Position numbers and translations under genes: made by a program
NCBI GenBank assembly: GCA_037349105.1
Contig: JAYJMM010000078.1
Coordinates: forward strand, 651,001-715,000
From: Limnomonas spitsbergensis
Lineage: Eukaryota; Chlorophyta; Chlorophyceae; Chlamydomonadales
Direction of reading: 5' to 3'
Length of the DNA stretch: 64,000 bases
Notes under the pieces: model-generated
Seen by the model: the letters and a program-made list of their open reading frames with translations, nothing else
Database searches by the model: none
Told to the model about the DNA's origin: nothing
Shown here: piece after piece, positions 1 to 11,863 of the stretch
How positions within the stretch are numbered: position 1 is the first letter of the stretch
How the letters are laid out: every line of letters starts with the position of its first letter

Positions 1-239
1 AGCGCAAGCACCTCTGTGACAGGTAGCGGCTGTAGGTCAGTCGCTGTCTGACGCAGTTTAGGGACGGCTGATCCCAGCTCCAGCTCCTCCAAAGCACCTA
101 GCAAATCACTGCACCAATTGCGCCCTCCGGTGCCCTGTCTGACAGCGAGCTCCATGTCGGCCGCCATGGCTGCAGCCATGAGTGGGCTGTCTTGCTGTGC
201 TGCTGGTGCGACCGCGGCGTTGTCTTGAGGTGAGTGTTG

Positions 240-1285
240 CTGCATATCGTCTTGTTAATGACGTAACACCCTTGGGCCCAGTTGATAAGGCTCAGCCGTA
301 TGGGTGTCCCAGTGTCTGGTTGAGAGAGAAAGGAAACTAAAAGCAAAGAATAAAAAAGAGGAACGAAAGAAAAAACGAAAACGAAGGGAGGTTCCGTCCC
401 CCTGACCCTCAAGAGTGCAACCCTAAAAAAAACGACCACATCTTCCACAAAAGCTAGGGCATTCCATACCTCCCCTACATCCTCCACATACTCGCCGTCT
501 CTGCCCTGCCCAGCATGGTTGGCAGCAGCGTGTCTTACGCAGCTAACTCCTCTTGTGTCCTCTTGTGTTGGCCGTGCTTATGGTGCTGAGTCGCAGTCAA
601 TGACATAATACATCTGGGGCTCTGGGCCATGCTGCAAAGGCTCGGCCACATGAGCGCCCGACTGTCTGGTCGGGAGGAAAATTAACTTAAGGCTACAGGA
701 TAAAGGAAAGGAACAGACTTAATGGTATGATATTTACTTTCTCATTCCCCCCCCCCCCTTTGGGGGGAGAAAAGGAGAAAGTATATCATACCATTGAGCG
801 AAGGAAATCCGAAGAAACCCCAGCCCGTAAAGGGACACACAAATGGCTAGGAAAAACAAAAGCAAGTAAGAGAAAGGAAGCCCTGGCCTCTGAAACGACT
901 TAGCCTCGACGAAAGCTACCACATCCTCCACAAAAGTCAGAGCATTCCGCCCTAACCTGCCTTTGGTACAAAGCGTGGAAGTCAATGACGTTACACCTCT
1001 GGGCCCTGCTAAAAAAGGCTTGGCCGCGTAGGCGCCTAACTAAAGGGTCCGGAGGAAAGACCGAAACAAACAAAAGGGGGCAGGAAAAAAATGTGGACAA
1101 ATGGGAAATTAAATGAAGGGACAGACAAAAGGCTGGAAAAGAAAGGCAAAGGAAGTTCCAGCCTCTGAAAACGTCTACGCCTCAGCGATATCTACCACGT
1201 CGTCCACTAGGGCCAGGGCATCCCACCCAAGCCTGCCCCGATACAACTATAAAATGTCTCTAGCACCGTTCGGAGGACATGCCCA
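240..1285 (-). repeat. LINE 3'-tail modules, three spaced copies
   Basis: Three diverged copies of one module lie at about 255, 596 and 981. The best copy (981-1030) begins GTCAATGACGTTACACCTCT and continues with a GGGCCCTGCT run and a GGCTYGGCCGCG block. Between them recur purine-rich stretches and a block reading 'ccacatcctccacaaaag'. Read on the minus strand, that block gives a repeated peptide of the type DALAFVEDVVAFVEA, which I take to be the C-terminal end of a degraded LINE ORF. The stretch lies downstream (minus sense) of the LINE relic at 1286-2160, so it looks like its 3' end plus extra truncated tails. The same module recurs elsewhere in the window. Confidence 0.6.
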
Positions 1286-2160
1286 TCACCGCTCCCTAAG
1301 TTGATCCTGCACGCTGGGGCATTGAAAGCACGCATGCAACACGTCCTCCACATGGTCGCCGTCTCCAATAGCCCAACATCGCTGGCAGCACCACCTGTCA
1401 CGCTGATGACTGCTGCACTGTCCTCTAGTGTCAGCCGTGCTGAGAGCGCCGAGCTGCAGCCTCAAGTTTGTGCGCACGCAAGCACACTCCCTTCGGCTGG
1501 TGCAGCCCCAGACGGAAACCAGGTGCCGTAGGCCGCCGTAGCCTGTGTTCAATGGCAGGATCTCTGGGGTCCCCTCTGCCAGCTGCATCCAGCTGCGCCC
1601 GCTCGTTTGCTGCATCAACTAGCGCTAGCACCTCTGACAGGTAGCGGCTGTAGGTCAGTCGCTGTCTGAGTGTCTGACGCAGTTTAGGGGCGGCTGATCC
1701 CAGCACCACCTCCAGCAAGGCACCTAGCAAATCACTGCACCAATTGCGCCCTCCGGTGCCCTGCCTGACAGCGAGCTGCATGTCGGCCGCCATGGCTGCG
1801 GCCATGAGTGGGCTGTCTTGCGTTGCTGCTGGTGCGACCGCTGCGTTGTAGAAGCGAAGAACATGCTGCCACCAACTTCGCTGTAACGGCTGGCTCCCTC
1901 AAGACCCCCCAGCTGGCAGCGGACGGAGGTAGCCCTGCAGCCTGGCGCAGATGCTGGAGGAGGCTGGACTGCATCCTGCTCTTGAGGCAATGTCGCGGCC
2001 TGAGGTGATCGGTGGCCCACACCACATCACCGTAGTTGGCCGCAGGCGCTGCATGGACAGACGCCAACCGGATGCGTGTAAGCAGATGATGCCTGAGGTG
2101 CACCTTGGCGGCCATGCGGCGGACACGCTGCAACGCGGCAGCCAAAAGCACCTGTCAACC
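1286..2160 (-). pseudogene. Degraded non-LTR retrotransposon (RT C-terminal region and zinc knuckle)
   Basis: Minus-strand reading frames, broken by frameshifts, give first a reverse-transcriptase thumb-like segment (RIRLASVHAAPAANYGDVVW, about 2030-2090). A region shared with two other relics follows (SLLQRSGRTSS, then 'LTYSRYLSEVLALVDAANER'). Last comes a zinc-knuckle tail of the form C-x2-C, with HVEDVLHAC and CP before the stop (about 1310-1410). A PaanYGdvVWa block followed by a CxxC...H...C knuckle is the usual order at the end of LINE ORF2 proteins. No RT catalytic core is left, so this is a 5'-truncated, mutated copy. Related copies are at 6890-7640 (minus) and 37385-37960 (plus). Confidence 0.65.
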
Positions 2161-2220
2161 TTGCATGGCCATCCTCATGCTGCCGCTCTCGTGCTGGATG
2201 ATGCCCAAAATCTTGATTTC

Positions 2221-2260
2221 TTTAGGGTTTAGGGTTTAGGGTTTAGGGTATAGGGTTTAG
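2221..2260 (+). repeat. Interstitial telomere-like TTTAGGG repeat
   Basis: About five and a half units of TTTAGGG in a row, with one variant unit (TATAGGG). This is the plant and Chlorella-type telomere repeat, which supports a green-lineage host. It sits about 60 bp beyond the 5' limit of the LINE relic at 1286-2160. Confidence 0.85.
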
Positions 2261-3613
2261 ACACGCTTTAGCGCTATCCTATATGGGCCGTACACGCAGC
2301 AGGGTGAGATCATCCGCATATAAGAGGCACCTGAACATCAAGTGCCACGTAATGGCATAGATACTAGAAGCGGACAGTCATGTTGATGGCCCAATGGGTT
2401 CAAAAGTACTGAATGGTGGAATCAGGCCATGCCCCCAGTTAGTGCTTCCAAAGCTGCATTTATTGCCATCATGTTTTGCCTCCAGGAAACAGTACCGGTA
2501 TAACCTGAAGTTATCATGGTCAGGCTTCAGCTCCCATTGCTTAGTTGTGAAGGAGCGTTTGGATGCTTTCTGGCCACTTGGGCTAATGGAATGCAAATGG
2601 GTTAGGAGGTGCAGAGGCTGTGGCTGGGATGTGGTGCAAGGACTGGAAGTTGCCGACATTTAAGAACATTGAAGTTGGTAAGGCTCAATTACTGCACTTG
2701 ACTGGAGGCAATGTGGGTACTGTGTAAAGAATCTCAGTATCTCACCTGACGATATTTCTCCGCCCTTGTCCCCCCCTTCTGCCCTTGTTCCCTTTCTAGT
2801 CTCCCCATGGAGATGGGGATGGGGAATGGAGCTTTCTCTCGTTCGACCCCGCTGTTGGCACATGTAGTGCTGAAAATGAGGGGATGACGTGTGCACTGAT
2901 GCGACATGCACCGGTACATGTGGAAAGTCGGAAACTGAACAAGACAGTTTCGGCAAACAATGAAAGCGGTGGAGCTGGAAGCAATTTTTCAAACAAAGAG
3001 CCAACTTTGTAAGGAGGGGGCGTAGGAGACTAGAGTCGACGCTGCCGAAGGGGCCGAGGCACTCCTTAGCGCAAGCTCACCTACAGGTGATCGCTTTCAA
3101 GCTGGGATTCATTTCTAAAAATGACTTCCCTCATGCATTGAAATGTTGGAAGATGTGTGGTTGTTGCAAACAATTTACGGCGCGGTCAATAAATGCCGGG
3201 TCAGGTCATGCCGTCATGGCCGGAAGCCGTGTGCCTTCTCCTGTGCATGTTGTCAAGCTCGGTCACATCATGTTTCAGCTCGCTGTGGTCCATCTGTAGG
3301 TCATTACCGCGAGTTTGGAGTCACTGAGATGGAACGGATGGCGCACTGAAGTCAAGGTCGCTTGCGAGCCACTCAATGACAGACTTGCCCCCTACAGCGC
3401 TGAAATGCATAACTTATAATCCGGAGGTCAGCATACCGCACTCCCAAGCGGATCAGAAAGGACTCTATGCTGACGCTGGGGAGTCAAGCCTGACCGTCTC
3501 AAGTCGGAGGGACCGTGAGGTGCGGTATAATCAAACGCTGCAAGTTTTCAGCCTGACCTGACCCTGCCTTAGTTGCACTAGCACTGCCCCACCCCTGCCT
3601 TAGCCCTGTTGGA
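2261..3613. other. No gene recognised
   Basis: Only short open frames on both strands, none with recognisable domains or a consistent splice chain. I see no repeats of note here. Confidence 0.5.
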
Positions 3614-3751
3614 CCCTGCGCCTGCCCAGCTCCAGCCCCCGCCCCTCCTCATGCGCCTGCCCCGGCCCCGGGGCATTTTCCTCCTGCGCCTGCCCAGCTC
3701 CAGCCCCCGCCCCTCCTCCTGCGCCAACCCCAGCCCCCGGGCATTTTCCAT
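3614..3751. repeat. 68-bp tandem duplication, C-rich
   Basis: Two adjacent copies begin at 3614 and 3682 with 'cctgcgcctgcccagctcc', and each ends near 'gggcattttcc'. They are GC-rich and pyrimidine-biased on the plus strand. Open frames across them are low-complexity and not convincing as genes. Confidence 0.75.
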
Positions 3752-3800
3752 TTTCCGGGCTGCATGTACGGACCTGCCAAGTCAAAATGCATGCTTACTA

Positions 3801-3855
3801 GATTCACATCAGCACGGGTCCATGTAAGGCCCTTTGACCCGTGCTGATGTGAATC
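3801..3855. repeat. Perfect 20-bp inverted repeat with 15-nt loop
   Basis: The left arm GATTCACATCAGCACGGGTC (3801-3820) is the exact reverse complement of 3836-3855, with a 15-nt loop. The stem has no mismatch. It could be a small hairpin RNA or the scar of a foldback element; the sequence alone cannot say. Confidence 0.85.
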
Positions 3856-3944
3856 GGGGAAGTTCGGCATTCCATTCCTTGTAGGCTTTAAAGAATCTTA
3901 AGTACCAAAGCCTATGGATTCTGCTTCAAACGCTGCAACTGCTG

Positions 3945-4517
3945 TTGCATGGCTCACCCTTGGTTAGCCCTAGGCTCACGTTATACAGCAAACTGACCTC
4001 GAAAGAGATTTCCTCCAGTATGAGGATTCCGGGCATCTTCTCGTTGTCTGCAGCACCGAGCGGATCCGCCTTTGGTGCATGCCCGAGTCCCCGCTCCTGC
4101 CGCCGTTTCACTGGCCTGGCCGCGGCGGACGCCTCCTCCCCACCATGTGGCGAGGAAAGTGTGAAAAGCCCTGCAGTTGCTGCACGTCCCGCCAGTAAGT
4201 CACCGCTCAGCATTGATCCATCAGCTCCCGCTGGCAGCAGGCAGCCGCACCGCCTCAGCACAGACACGGCTTCGCGCATTCAAGTTTCCTCACCTCGTTT
4301 TCCTGCAAGCCCGATGCCCCCACCCTATCTATCCTCCCTAGCAGCCTCCGGTCGCCAATCAATGCTCCTGGTATCTGATGGTTACGGAGTCAAGCGGAGC
4401 CTGCCCAGTGATCTCGAGAGGACAGCCTCCGAAGCCCCGGATATGGACCAGCAGAGGCCACAGCCGTCAGCGATGAACGCCACGCGGCCAACGCTCTTCA
4501 CATCGCCGTTCTCTTGA
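3945..4517 (+). CDS. Possible Ser/Pro/Ala-rich exon or small protein (uncertain)
   Basis: An open frame of 190 codons, rich in Ser, Pro, Ala and Arg, that stops just before the two-exon gene at 4546. It has no recognisable domain and reads as disordered protein. A GTAAGT donor-like site lies at 4194. It may be an upstream exon of the next gene, but I found no splice pair that joins the two frames cleanly. It may also be a chance frame in GC-rich DNA. Confidence 0.3.
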   Translation: MHGSPLVSPRLTLYSKLTSKEISSSMRIPGIFSLSAAPSGSAFGACPSPRSCRRFTGLAAADASSPPCGEESVKSPAVAARPASKSPLSIDPSAPAGSRQPHRLSTDTASRIQVSSPRFPASPMPPPYLSSLAASGRQSMLLVSDGYGVKRSLPSDLERTASEAPDMDQQRPQPSAMNATRPTLFTSPFS

Positions 4518-4545
4518 TGAGATTGTTCACCTCAGCACAAGGAAC

Positions 4546-5485
4546 ATGGATGCTGGCAAAAGCTTCACTCTGCTACATGATGCTGGGGAGAAGACCGTGC
4601 GAGAGAATAGCGGTGGGCGAGCAGGAGGAGCTCTGTGTCCCGAGGGTCAAGCACTGATGAGTCAGATGAATCACCTGGTCAGGGACTACGGGCTGAAAGA
4701 CGATAAGGCTGGAAAATGCATCTCAAACGCATTGCTGTCAGTGAGTGTCCTGGGCAGGGGTGGTGTGTCTAGTGTGCACTAGACCATGTTTGTTTGTGAC
4801 TTTGTGGGGCGGCTGTATGTGAGGTCACCTCACAACGGTGGGGCAGCCCTCACAGCGACCCCACCTTGCCAGTGGGACAATTTCAAGCCTGCCAAGCTTG
4901 TAAATCTCAACCAGCCTCAGGCAGATGGCCGCATGCGCCGCCTAAGCTGGTGTGGTGTTGGCTCAGGTGGGGGCTGACACCTTCATACCTTCATCGCTCT
5001 CCCACTGTCAAACATTGCCACCTGCACGCGTGTGTCTACCTTGCTCTGACCCCCTCTTGCAACTTTCATCCATTACCTAACTGCTGGCCACTCTGCCCGG
5101 CACGTATAATGATTAGGTGAACCAGCTCGTGGATGTTCGGAAGACAACCCCAGGTACGACCGGCCGGGGCAGGCCCGGGACAGCGGGGCCCACGGCTCAG
5201 CAACAGGACCGGCGCCGCTCCGAGACCGTCTCAATGAAAGCTTCCGAGAACTTCGTTGGGAATCTCGCTGAGAAACTGCGTGAGGCATCCGTGAGAAGCT
5301 CGAAATTCCACCAGACCCCTGCTTCTGGCGCTGATGAGGCAGCCAAGAGTTCTGCTGTTATGCGCAGTGTGGGCAGCGCTCGACAGGGACCCAGTAGAGG
5401 GAAGGCTGCTGCTGGGTCGGCGGAAGGGGGACTGGTGGGGAGCCTGGCTGGGAAGTTCTCCAAATTGTTTGGAAGGCAGAGCTAG
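4546..5485 (+). CDS. Two-exon gene of unknown function
   Basis: Exon 1 runs from about 4546 (ATG; the true start may lie further upstream) to 4740 and ends at a GTGAGT donor. Exon 2 runs 5117-5485 after an ...TTAG acceptor. Both borders are phase 0, so the frames join without adjustment to give about 188 codons including the stop. The first exon reads MNHLVRDYGLKDDKAGKCIS near its end and looks helical. The second has a basic, Gln/Arg-rich start, an FVGNLAEKLREASVRSSKF helix, a Gly/Ser/Ala linker and an amphipathic C-terminus GSLAGKFSKLFGRQS. I do not recognise the family. The ORF at 3945-4517 could belong to the same transcript. Confidence 0.45.
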
Positions 5486-6403
5486 CAAATGCTCATGGAG
5501 CACATTGACTACCGGCACTAAGCTGGTGCTCCAGGGCTTTTGGGGGATGCGGCCGGTGGGGGGAGTTGAAGACCCCTTCTCCAGGGCGGTGTGTGAGCTG
5601 ATCCATGATTGTTTTGATTTTCAGGATCGTGACCCAGGTCTGGAAGCGCTGCATGGATGTGCACACTTCATGCATGGAGAGATGGATACAGTAATGAGAA
5701 ACTGTGAGGTTCGTAATTGCATCTGACCCCCTGGACATTTACCATCCGACAGCAGCGTGCATGCTACAGGAATATTGGACACTTTTGAGGGTTACCTGAC
5801 ATGTGATTTATCAAGCTGACCTGGCATGCGTCAGACGTACCAAATCGGACACTGCTGTGAGAGACCCCTGAATGATAAAATAAAATGACGGGTAAGTATG
5901 TGTGCTGCTTACAGCTTCCTGAGAATTTGAGCTTTGTTTGATAAACGAATATGTCGTACCTGTATTGGTTGATTCTGTGGTTTGCCTATGGGTGTGTGCG
6001 AAAATAAAAGTGGACGCATGGTTGCAACTGCCATTTTTTGGTTCTCCATGAGTTGTCATCTGTCGCAGCCACATTTCAGTACCAGTTTAAGCCAATTTTA
6101 TGGGCATTATATTTGCTGGCAATTTAGCATGATGTTTTTTGTGTCCTGACTTTGAGGTTGGTACAATCCCCTGCATGTAAGGCATGCTTACAATATGCAT
6201 GACTGCACGATTCCCATGATATCACATACAACCATTCCCACTGAGCATTACCAATTGAGGGTTAAGTACCCGTAACATTTTCGTGTAATTTAAATTGTGT
6301 GTTCAATCAGAGAGGTCAATCGCCCTCTGTCGTTGTCGAAGAACCTGCGGAAGGAAGGACAAAATTGTTCAGTTAGTCCACCACGTGGCCAGTTGGGACA
6401 AGT
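5486..6403. other. No gene recognised
   Basis: AT-richer than its surroundings. No convincing exon, repeat or structured RNA is seen. It probably includes the 3' UTR of the preceding gene. Confidence 0.5.
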
Positions 6404-6680
6404 TAATGACGTTACACCTCTGGGCCCTGATAAAAATAATGCTCAGCCATATCGGCAATGAAAACTTCTGCTACGAAACTCAAGAGAGAAGGCAAGAGAG
6501 AGAAGAAATGAAAGGAGTTTCCACCCTTGAAACAGCAACAACAATGGAACAGGTAAATCGAATCCCCAGCCCTCAACATGCCAATGACGTAATACCTAGC
6601 TGGGCCCTGCTGAAATGGCTTGGCCGCATGCGCGACCAACTGTCTGGTGGTGAAGAATCTCAAGGCTGGAAGAGAAAGGA
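6404..6680. repeat. Two LINE 3'-tail modules
   Basis: One copy starts near 6404 (ttaatgacgttacacctctg...) and a second near 6580 (ccaatgacgtaatacctagc...). Each is followed by the GGGCCCTG and GGCTYGGCCGCA blocks and then a 'ctgtctggt' plus purine-rich stretch. They have the same plus orientation as the copies at 255, 596 and 981. Confidence 0.6.
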
Positions 6681-6889
6681 AAGGAACAGTCGAGAAAGTG
6701 AGAAGAAAACACACCATCCCAAAAAGTAAAGAAAGTCCAAAGAAACCCCAGCCCGTCTAGATCCTAGCCCTCAACAAAGAGTAAGGAAACGAACGTAATA
6801 GACAGTAGGTCAGGAAAACCCGGAAAGAGGAAGCAAAGTAAGGGAAGACACAAATTGCTGGAAAAAAAGAGAGGAAGCCCCGACCTCTG

Positions 6890-7960
6890 AAGCGACCAAG
6901 CCTCAACAAAAGCTACCACATTCTCCGCACAAGCCAGAGCATCCCACCCTAGCCTGTCATGGTACAAAGTGTGGACGTCTGTAGCACCGTCTGGGGGCCC
7001 CATTACAGTTCCCTAAGGTGATTTTGCGGGCATTGGAAGCAAGCATGTTATGCAACCTCCACATGCTCGCCAACTCCCTTTGCCCAACTTCAATGGCAGA
7101 AGCGTGTGTCACGCTGTTGACCGCTGCGTCTACCCCTGGTGTCGGCCGTGCTGATTGCGCGAGCCGCAGCCTTAAGTTTGTGCGCACACTCCCTCTGGCT
7201 GGTGCGGCTCCTTGCCTGCGCCATCACAGCGCCATCACAGCGCCCGCCGTAGGCTGAAACCAGGCGCGGTAGGCGGCCGCAGACCAATGCTCCATGGCTG
7301 GGTCTCGGGGATCCCCTAGGCCAGTGAGCTCCTGCTGCGGCCTCCCGTAGGCTGCGCCCACGAGCGCCAGCACCTCTGTTACGGGAAGAGGCTGCATAGC
7401 ATTCGGTGTCTGACTCAGCTTGGGGACAGCTACTCCCTGCCCCAGGTCCTCCAAGGCACTGAGCAATTCCCTATACCAGCTGCGCCCTTCAATGCACCGT
7501 GTGACAGCGAGGTGCATGTCGGCGCCATGGCGGCTGCCATGAGGGGGCTGTCTTGCTGTGCTGCTGGTTCTACCGCTGCATTGTAGAAGCAGAGTACGTG
7601 CTGCCACCAACCTCGGTATAGCGGGTGGATCTGCGCTCAGCAAGTGTGGCGGAATGACCGGGCACTCAACCTCTGGGACCTCTCCTGCTGAAACGCAGGC
7701 AGCCTTGTAGCTACAAAGTTCCATTGGAAAGGGGGGAGCAAAAACTGAAATTTGCTCCCCCCTTTGAACTGAGTAGAAGCCAGGGGCATTCACAAATAAT
7801 TCAACATACACAAGGAGGGAGAGAGTGAAAGTTATGTTGACTGCCCCAAACCCAGAAGACAAGAAATGTTGTAAGGCATGGGGAAAAGCGCTGGAGGTAG
7901 TTTGGCGCATGACTGCATGAGCTGCCGGTGGTATCGTGGGCCGACGCGACAGTGGCATAT
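6890..7960 (-). pseudogene. Second degraded LINE relic of the same family
   Basis: The minus-strand frames repeat the order seen at 1286-2160: a LLLQCSGRTSSTARQPPHG block, then VTEVLALVGAAYGR, GDPRDPAMEH, and a zinc-knuckle tail whose frame contains GEHVEVA, a stop, then HACFQCP. The C-terminal repeat peptide DALACAENVVAFVEAW follows at about 6890-6950. A 244-codon open frame (7224-7958) covers part of it, but its N-terminal third matches nothing in the other copies and the domain order is truncated, so I do not call it a working gene. Confidence 0.6.
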
Positions 7961-8743
7961 GGCTAGCTCTGTTCCCATTGGATGGTAGATGTTGAGGGCT
8001 GACGGATGGTCATGGGCTCACGGCGGCCTCATTTGATTGAGTGTTTTGAACAGAAACAACCTCCCCATATTGACCCATCAATTTGCTTGTTGTGGTGTGC
8101 GGACCAGGTGTTGGGCTTTCCCTCACTACCGGTACCTGGTGATATTAAAATCTGTTCTGGATTTCTTATGGGGTGGGTCCACCATATCGGCACAGACACC
8201 GTTGAATCACGGTTAAATCATGTGACAGCCAGATAGGCCTCAATGTGAGCCTCCCTCTTGTTGCTAGGGTCAAGGAAGGCAGGAGATGGGGGTGGCTGTT
8301 TAAGGGTCTATGCCACAGCCAGTAGCACACATAATTACCGGAAGTGCAGTACCGATCATACCAGGTTGCCAGGCTTGATACGGTACCAGTTGGAAACAGA
8401 ACGAGCCGTTGGCCGGAACATACGGTCATCGTAGAGCAGGATGTTGCAGCATTCTGATATGTACACATATACTGGAAATATGGTGTTCTGATAATTGCAC
8501 ACTCGTAGCACCCTAGATACGCGCCGTCAGCGTATCCAAAGCAAGGTTCCAAGTTCCAACTGATACAACGGTCACGTATATTGCCGCTCCGAAACAAAAA
8601 CAAGAATAAATGAAGTCATGCGCATATTGTGAAATTCCTCAGTGGCAATTAATTCAGATATCTACCTGATCTCTATTTGTGTCAAACGTTGCGTTGATAT
8701 GCTAATACAAACTCCACGGCCTGTCCCTTTTGGAGGCACCAAC
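7961..8743. other. No gene recognised
   Basis: Intergenic stretch before the six-exon gene. A 145-codon minus-strand frame at 8166-8603 has no recognisable motif or splice context and is treated as chance. Confidence 0.45.
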
Positions 8744-10216
8744 ATGGCGGGCAATCTGGTTCACCGAAGGCGGAATGATACAGAGAATGTCAGCGATAAC
8801 AATGCAATCAGAGGTGGATAACACTGCCCACACCCACATGACAGTTTCCCGCGTTTTGCCTACTGATGCTCTCCGTCGCATTTGCAGGGATGGAATGCAA
8901 CCCTGCGTCCACATACAAAAATGAAATGGATTCCTGCTCAATACTGTCGATTCTTCCTAGTACGTTGTCTGCTCACTTTACTTTGTTCGTCGACTTGTTC
9001 CAAATGTTCCTTTATGCAACATTCATACCTGTTTGGTTTCGCAGATCTAACGTTGCACAGCGTACCTCGCCTTCTCGTCAACTCGAAGGGCCCGGGTGGC
9101 CGACTCATGCACCTGCTGCGCGACGCCAGCCCATTGCTGCGAGGTCAGGGTTCCCATTTCACCAGATATGACACTGCTTCTGCCGTGATTCTGCCGCACT
9201 TCCTGAACCCTGACTTCTGAAGACTTCTTCTGTGCCATTAGGTCTGGATGCCTCCAGCTGCAGCGAGGCCTCCTGCAAATTCCTCGGCCTCGGTCTGAGA
9301 GACATTCATGCCTGCATCCTGGAAGTGGATGATGACGTGATTGAGCCTGAGCAGAGCAGAACTGGTAAGTGCATTGAGGTGGGATGTACCGGCGCTACGC
9401 GCAACCTCCAGGAATGAGTCGCTGCGCTTTGACTGCATGCTAGAGCTTATTTTAGAGTTCTTCAGCTACAGCTAAGCTACCACCCAGCTAACGGCCGTAG
9501 GGGGCTGTTGCAGAAAGCCCTGCTGTTTGGACCAATGGGCCAACGACCATAGGCTGGCCAAGTTTTAGTCCCAATTGGCCCAGAGGTGGCCGCTCGGCGG
9601 TTCCCTTCAGTCGTCTGGCGCGCACGTAAGTAACACTGTCGCATGCAGGTCAAGTGGCGGCTGCATCGAGCTGCCGCCAATGGCTGCGCCAGCTTCAGGC
9701 CTTTATCATGGCCCTACAGCGCCGAGTGGACAGCTTCATGCGCAGAAGGCATCAACCGGGGACTATCTATTCCGATGTGGCGGTGCAGTGGCGCACATTC
9801 CTGCAAGAAGTAGCCAGTCAGTTTGACCGAGTGGTTGAGGAAATGGACAGGAGCCAAGAGCCTCAGGAAGTGAGTGTGTGAAGCTGAACCCAGTGGCCAG
9901 TTGCGCCAATTACGGTGTGTGTGCAACGCACATTTGTGTGCGCCATAATGTAGCAATCTTGATTGCATCCATATCGACACGATGTGTGCCTGATGGCACC
10001 TGAACCACCCTGCGCCCGGATCTCAGCTACCCAGCAGGATTGATTTTTCTTGAACTTTGTAAACAGACGCAGGTTATTGAGGAGGTCTCGGAGGTCAAGC
10101 CGGTGCAGGTTGACGCTGACGCCAGGAGCAAGGCGCCCAAGACGGCCCGCAGAGTGGTCTGCCTGAAGTCCAAGCTGAGCTACCGCTTGCATTGGGAGGG
10201 CAGGGTGGCCATGTGA
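8744..10216 (+). CDS. Six-exon gene of unknown function (about 244 aa)
   Basis: Model: exons 8744-8813, 8888-8959, 9045-9143, 9242-9364, 9649-9869 and 10067-10216. Every junction has GT and AG borders. The phases match through the whole chain (1,1,1,1,0), giving 735 nt with an ATG start and a TGA stop. Donors include GTAAGT and GTGAGT; the first donor (GTGGAT) is weak. The last acceptor could also be 6 nt further on. The protein has a basic N-terminus (VHRRRND), a leucine-rich middle (RLMHLLRDASPLLR), a predicted helical segment WLRQLQAFIMALQRRVDSF, and an acidic then basic C-terminus. I do not recognise a family. Introns are short (74-284 nt), unlike those of the other genes here. A scaffold or complex subunit is possible, but that is only an impression. 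Confidence 0.5.
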
Positions 10217-11863
10217 AAGCTGCAGAGTGCTCCCAGGATCCTGTATCAGAAACCAAAGTACCTTGACTTCTTCCCGCCCAACACGGAACATGTTGCCTGA
10301 TGGCGTTACGTCTCACACTCGGAAGGAATCTCCCTCAAAAAGCATCTGGCTCCTTCGTGGGAGCTTTTCTGTGTGCATGAATGCTCTTTGAATGTGTGCT
10401 GGAATGCTTGCTGATTCCACGCCTTTGTATGAATGGGAACCAGGTTTGAAAGTTTGAAGCATTTTTCTGGTTATATTTTTGCGCTCATTATCGCTCCAGT
10501 CTAGGTTCGCCATGAACTTGCCTTGTAGGTCAACCCACTGTCATGGAGCCTCAGGTATGATGTCATGTGCTTGTGGCTGATGCATGCTTGCAAGGAGTCC
10601 CGCGGCAGGGGAACCTCGTTTTTATTTCAACTTCTCATTTATATACCACCGGTATCAGTTATCACACCAGCTCCAACTATTATTTTTGCATACGCTACTG
10701 GGGGGGCATATTTGTGTTCATGATGGCTCCAAGGGGTTTGTACGGTAAATTGCTTCCGGATCCCTCTTTTATTGCATTTTGAGGGCACCTTTGTTCAAAT
10801 ATTGGAAAAGATTTACACCGTTGACACTTGTCACTCAATGCAGTATTTGACTGAATTTGAGCTGTGTGGCACTTTGTCAAACAAAACTCAAATATTGGGT
10901 GTTTGCTGCAATTCTGACTGGCCCTACCTGTAGTTCATTAGTAACCCGGGCAATCGGCCATACCACTGTGCCAGGCCGGCAGTCATATAGTATGACAGTT
11001 AATGACGTTACTCCTCTGGGACATGAAGCTCGGCCACGGCGGCAAACAGTCAGCTAGGAAAGTCAAGAGAGAAGGCAAAAGAGGAAAGAAAGTGTAGCTA
11101 ATTCACCCACCAAACATCAAGAACACAAAGGTCAGGCAAACCGTATCCCCTTCCCCTGAAGTGACTAGTCTTCAAAAAGCACAACTACAAGTTGCACAAG
11201 ACCAGGGCCTCCCCCCCTGTCTGCGGGCTCTCCGACGTCCTGTCTGGTTGGGAGGCTAAAGCACAAAGGACAAAGAAAAACACTCCTCCAGAAAACAGAA
11301 AGGCAGACCAAAGGATCCCTGCCTCTGAAAGCAAGAGAGAGACGAAGAGGGAAAGAGCCAGTCCCCAGGGAGGCAAAACAAAAAGCAGTCTAGCCCTCAA
11401 CAAAGCCTACCCAGTCCTCAACAAGGCTAGTATGACAGTGACACAGTCCGTAGTACTTTCCAGTCACATGGTGCAACATAGGGCCTCTGACCGCCGCACG
11501 ACCACTCGGCCATATTACAGCCGGCCAGATCAGGCGGCTTCCTAATGGATAGGTATGCCAGAGATAAGTGCCTGCCCATCATCATACTATGGTAGAGGTC
11601 AAATGGTGACGTACCCTCTCTGGATGTACCGTTCATGTTATTTGGGATTCTGTGCCAGGTGAGATGAAAGTGCACGTAATTACAGGATTCAGTCACCTCA
11701 GCATTCCGGGCAATGGGGAAATAGCCAGCATCTCCGCTCTTCCCGGTGGCTCTTCATAAAATAAGGGGCTAAAATGCTGCATTTGTTCACACTTGACCTC
11801 CACACTTAGGTTAAACTCTCGTCGACGCTGACCCGCCAGTCCGATGCTTTAGGCTTTATAGCT
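10217..11863. other. Intergenic, with one LINE tail module
   Basis: No gene recognised. A tail module (gttaatgacgttactcctct...) lies at about 10998-11035, followed by purine-rich sequence as in other copies. The last few hundred bases should hold the ARFRP1 promoter, but I see no clear core motif. Confidence 0.5.

Noticed and set aside
7224..7958. 244-codon minus-strand ORF as a working gene
   Set aside because: Its second half aligns with the LINE relics at 1286-2160 and 37385-37960, and it lacks an RT core, so it is a transposon remnant.
8166..8603. 145-codon minus-strand ORF
   Set aside because: Cys- and Trp-rich but without any ordered motif; probably chance.
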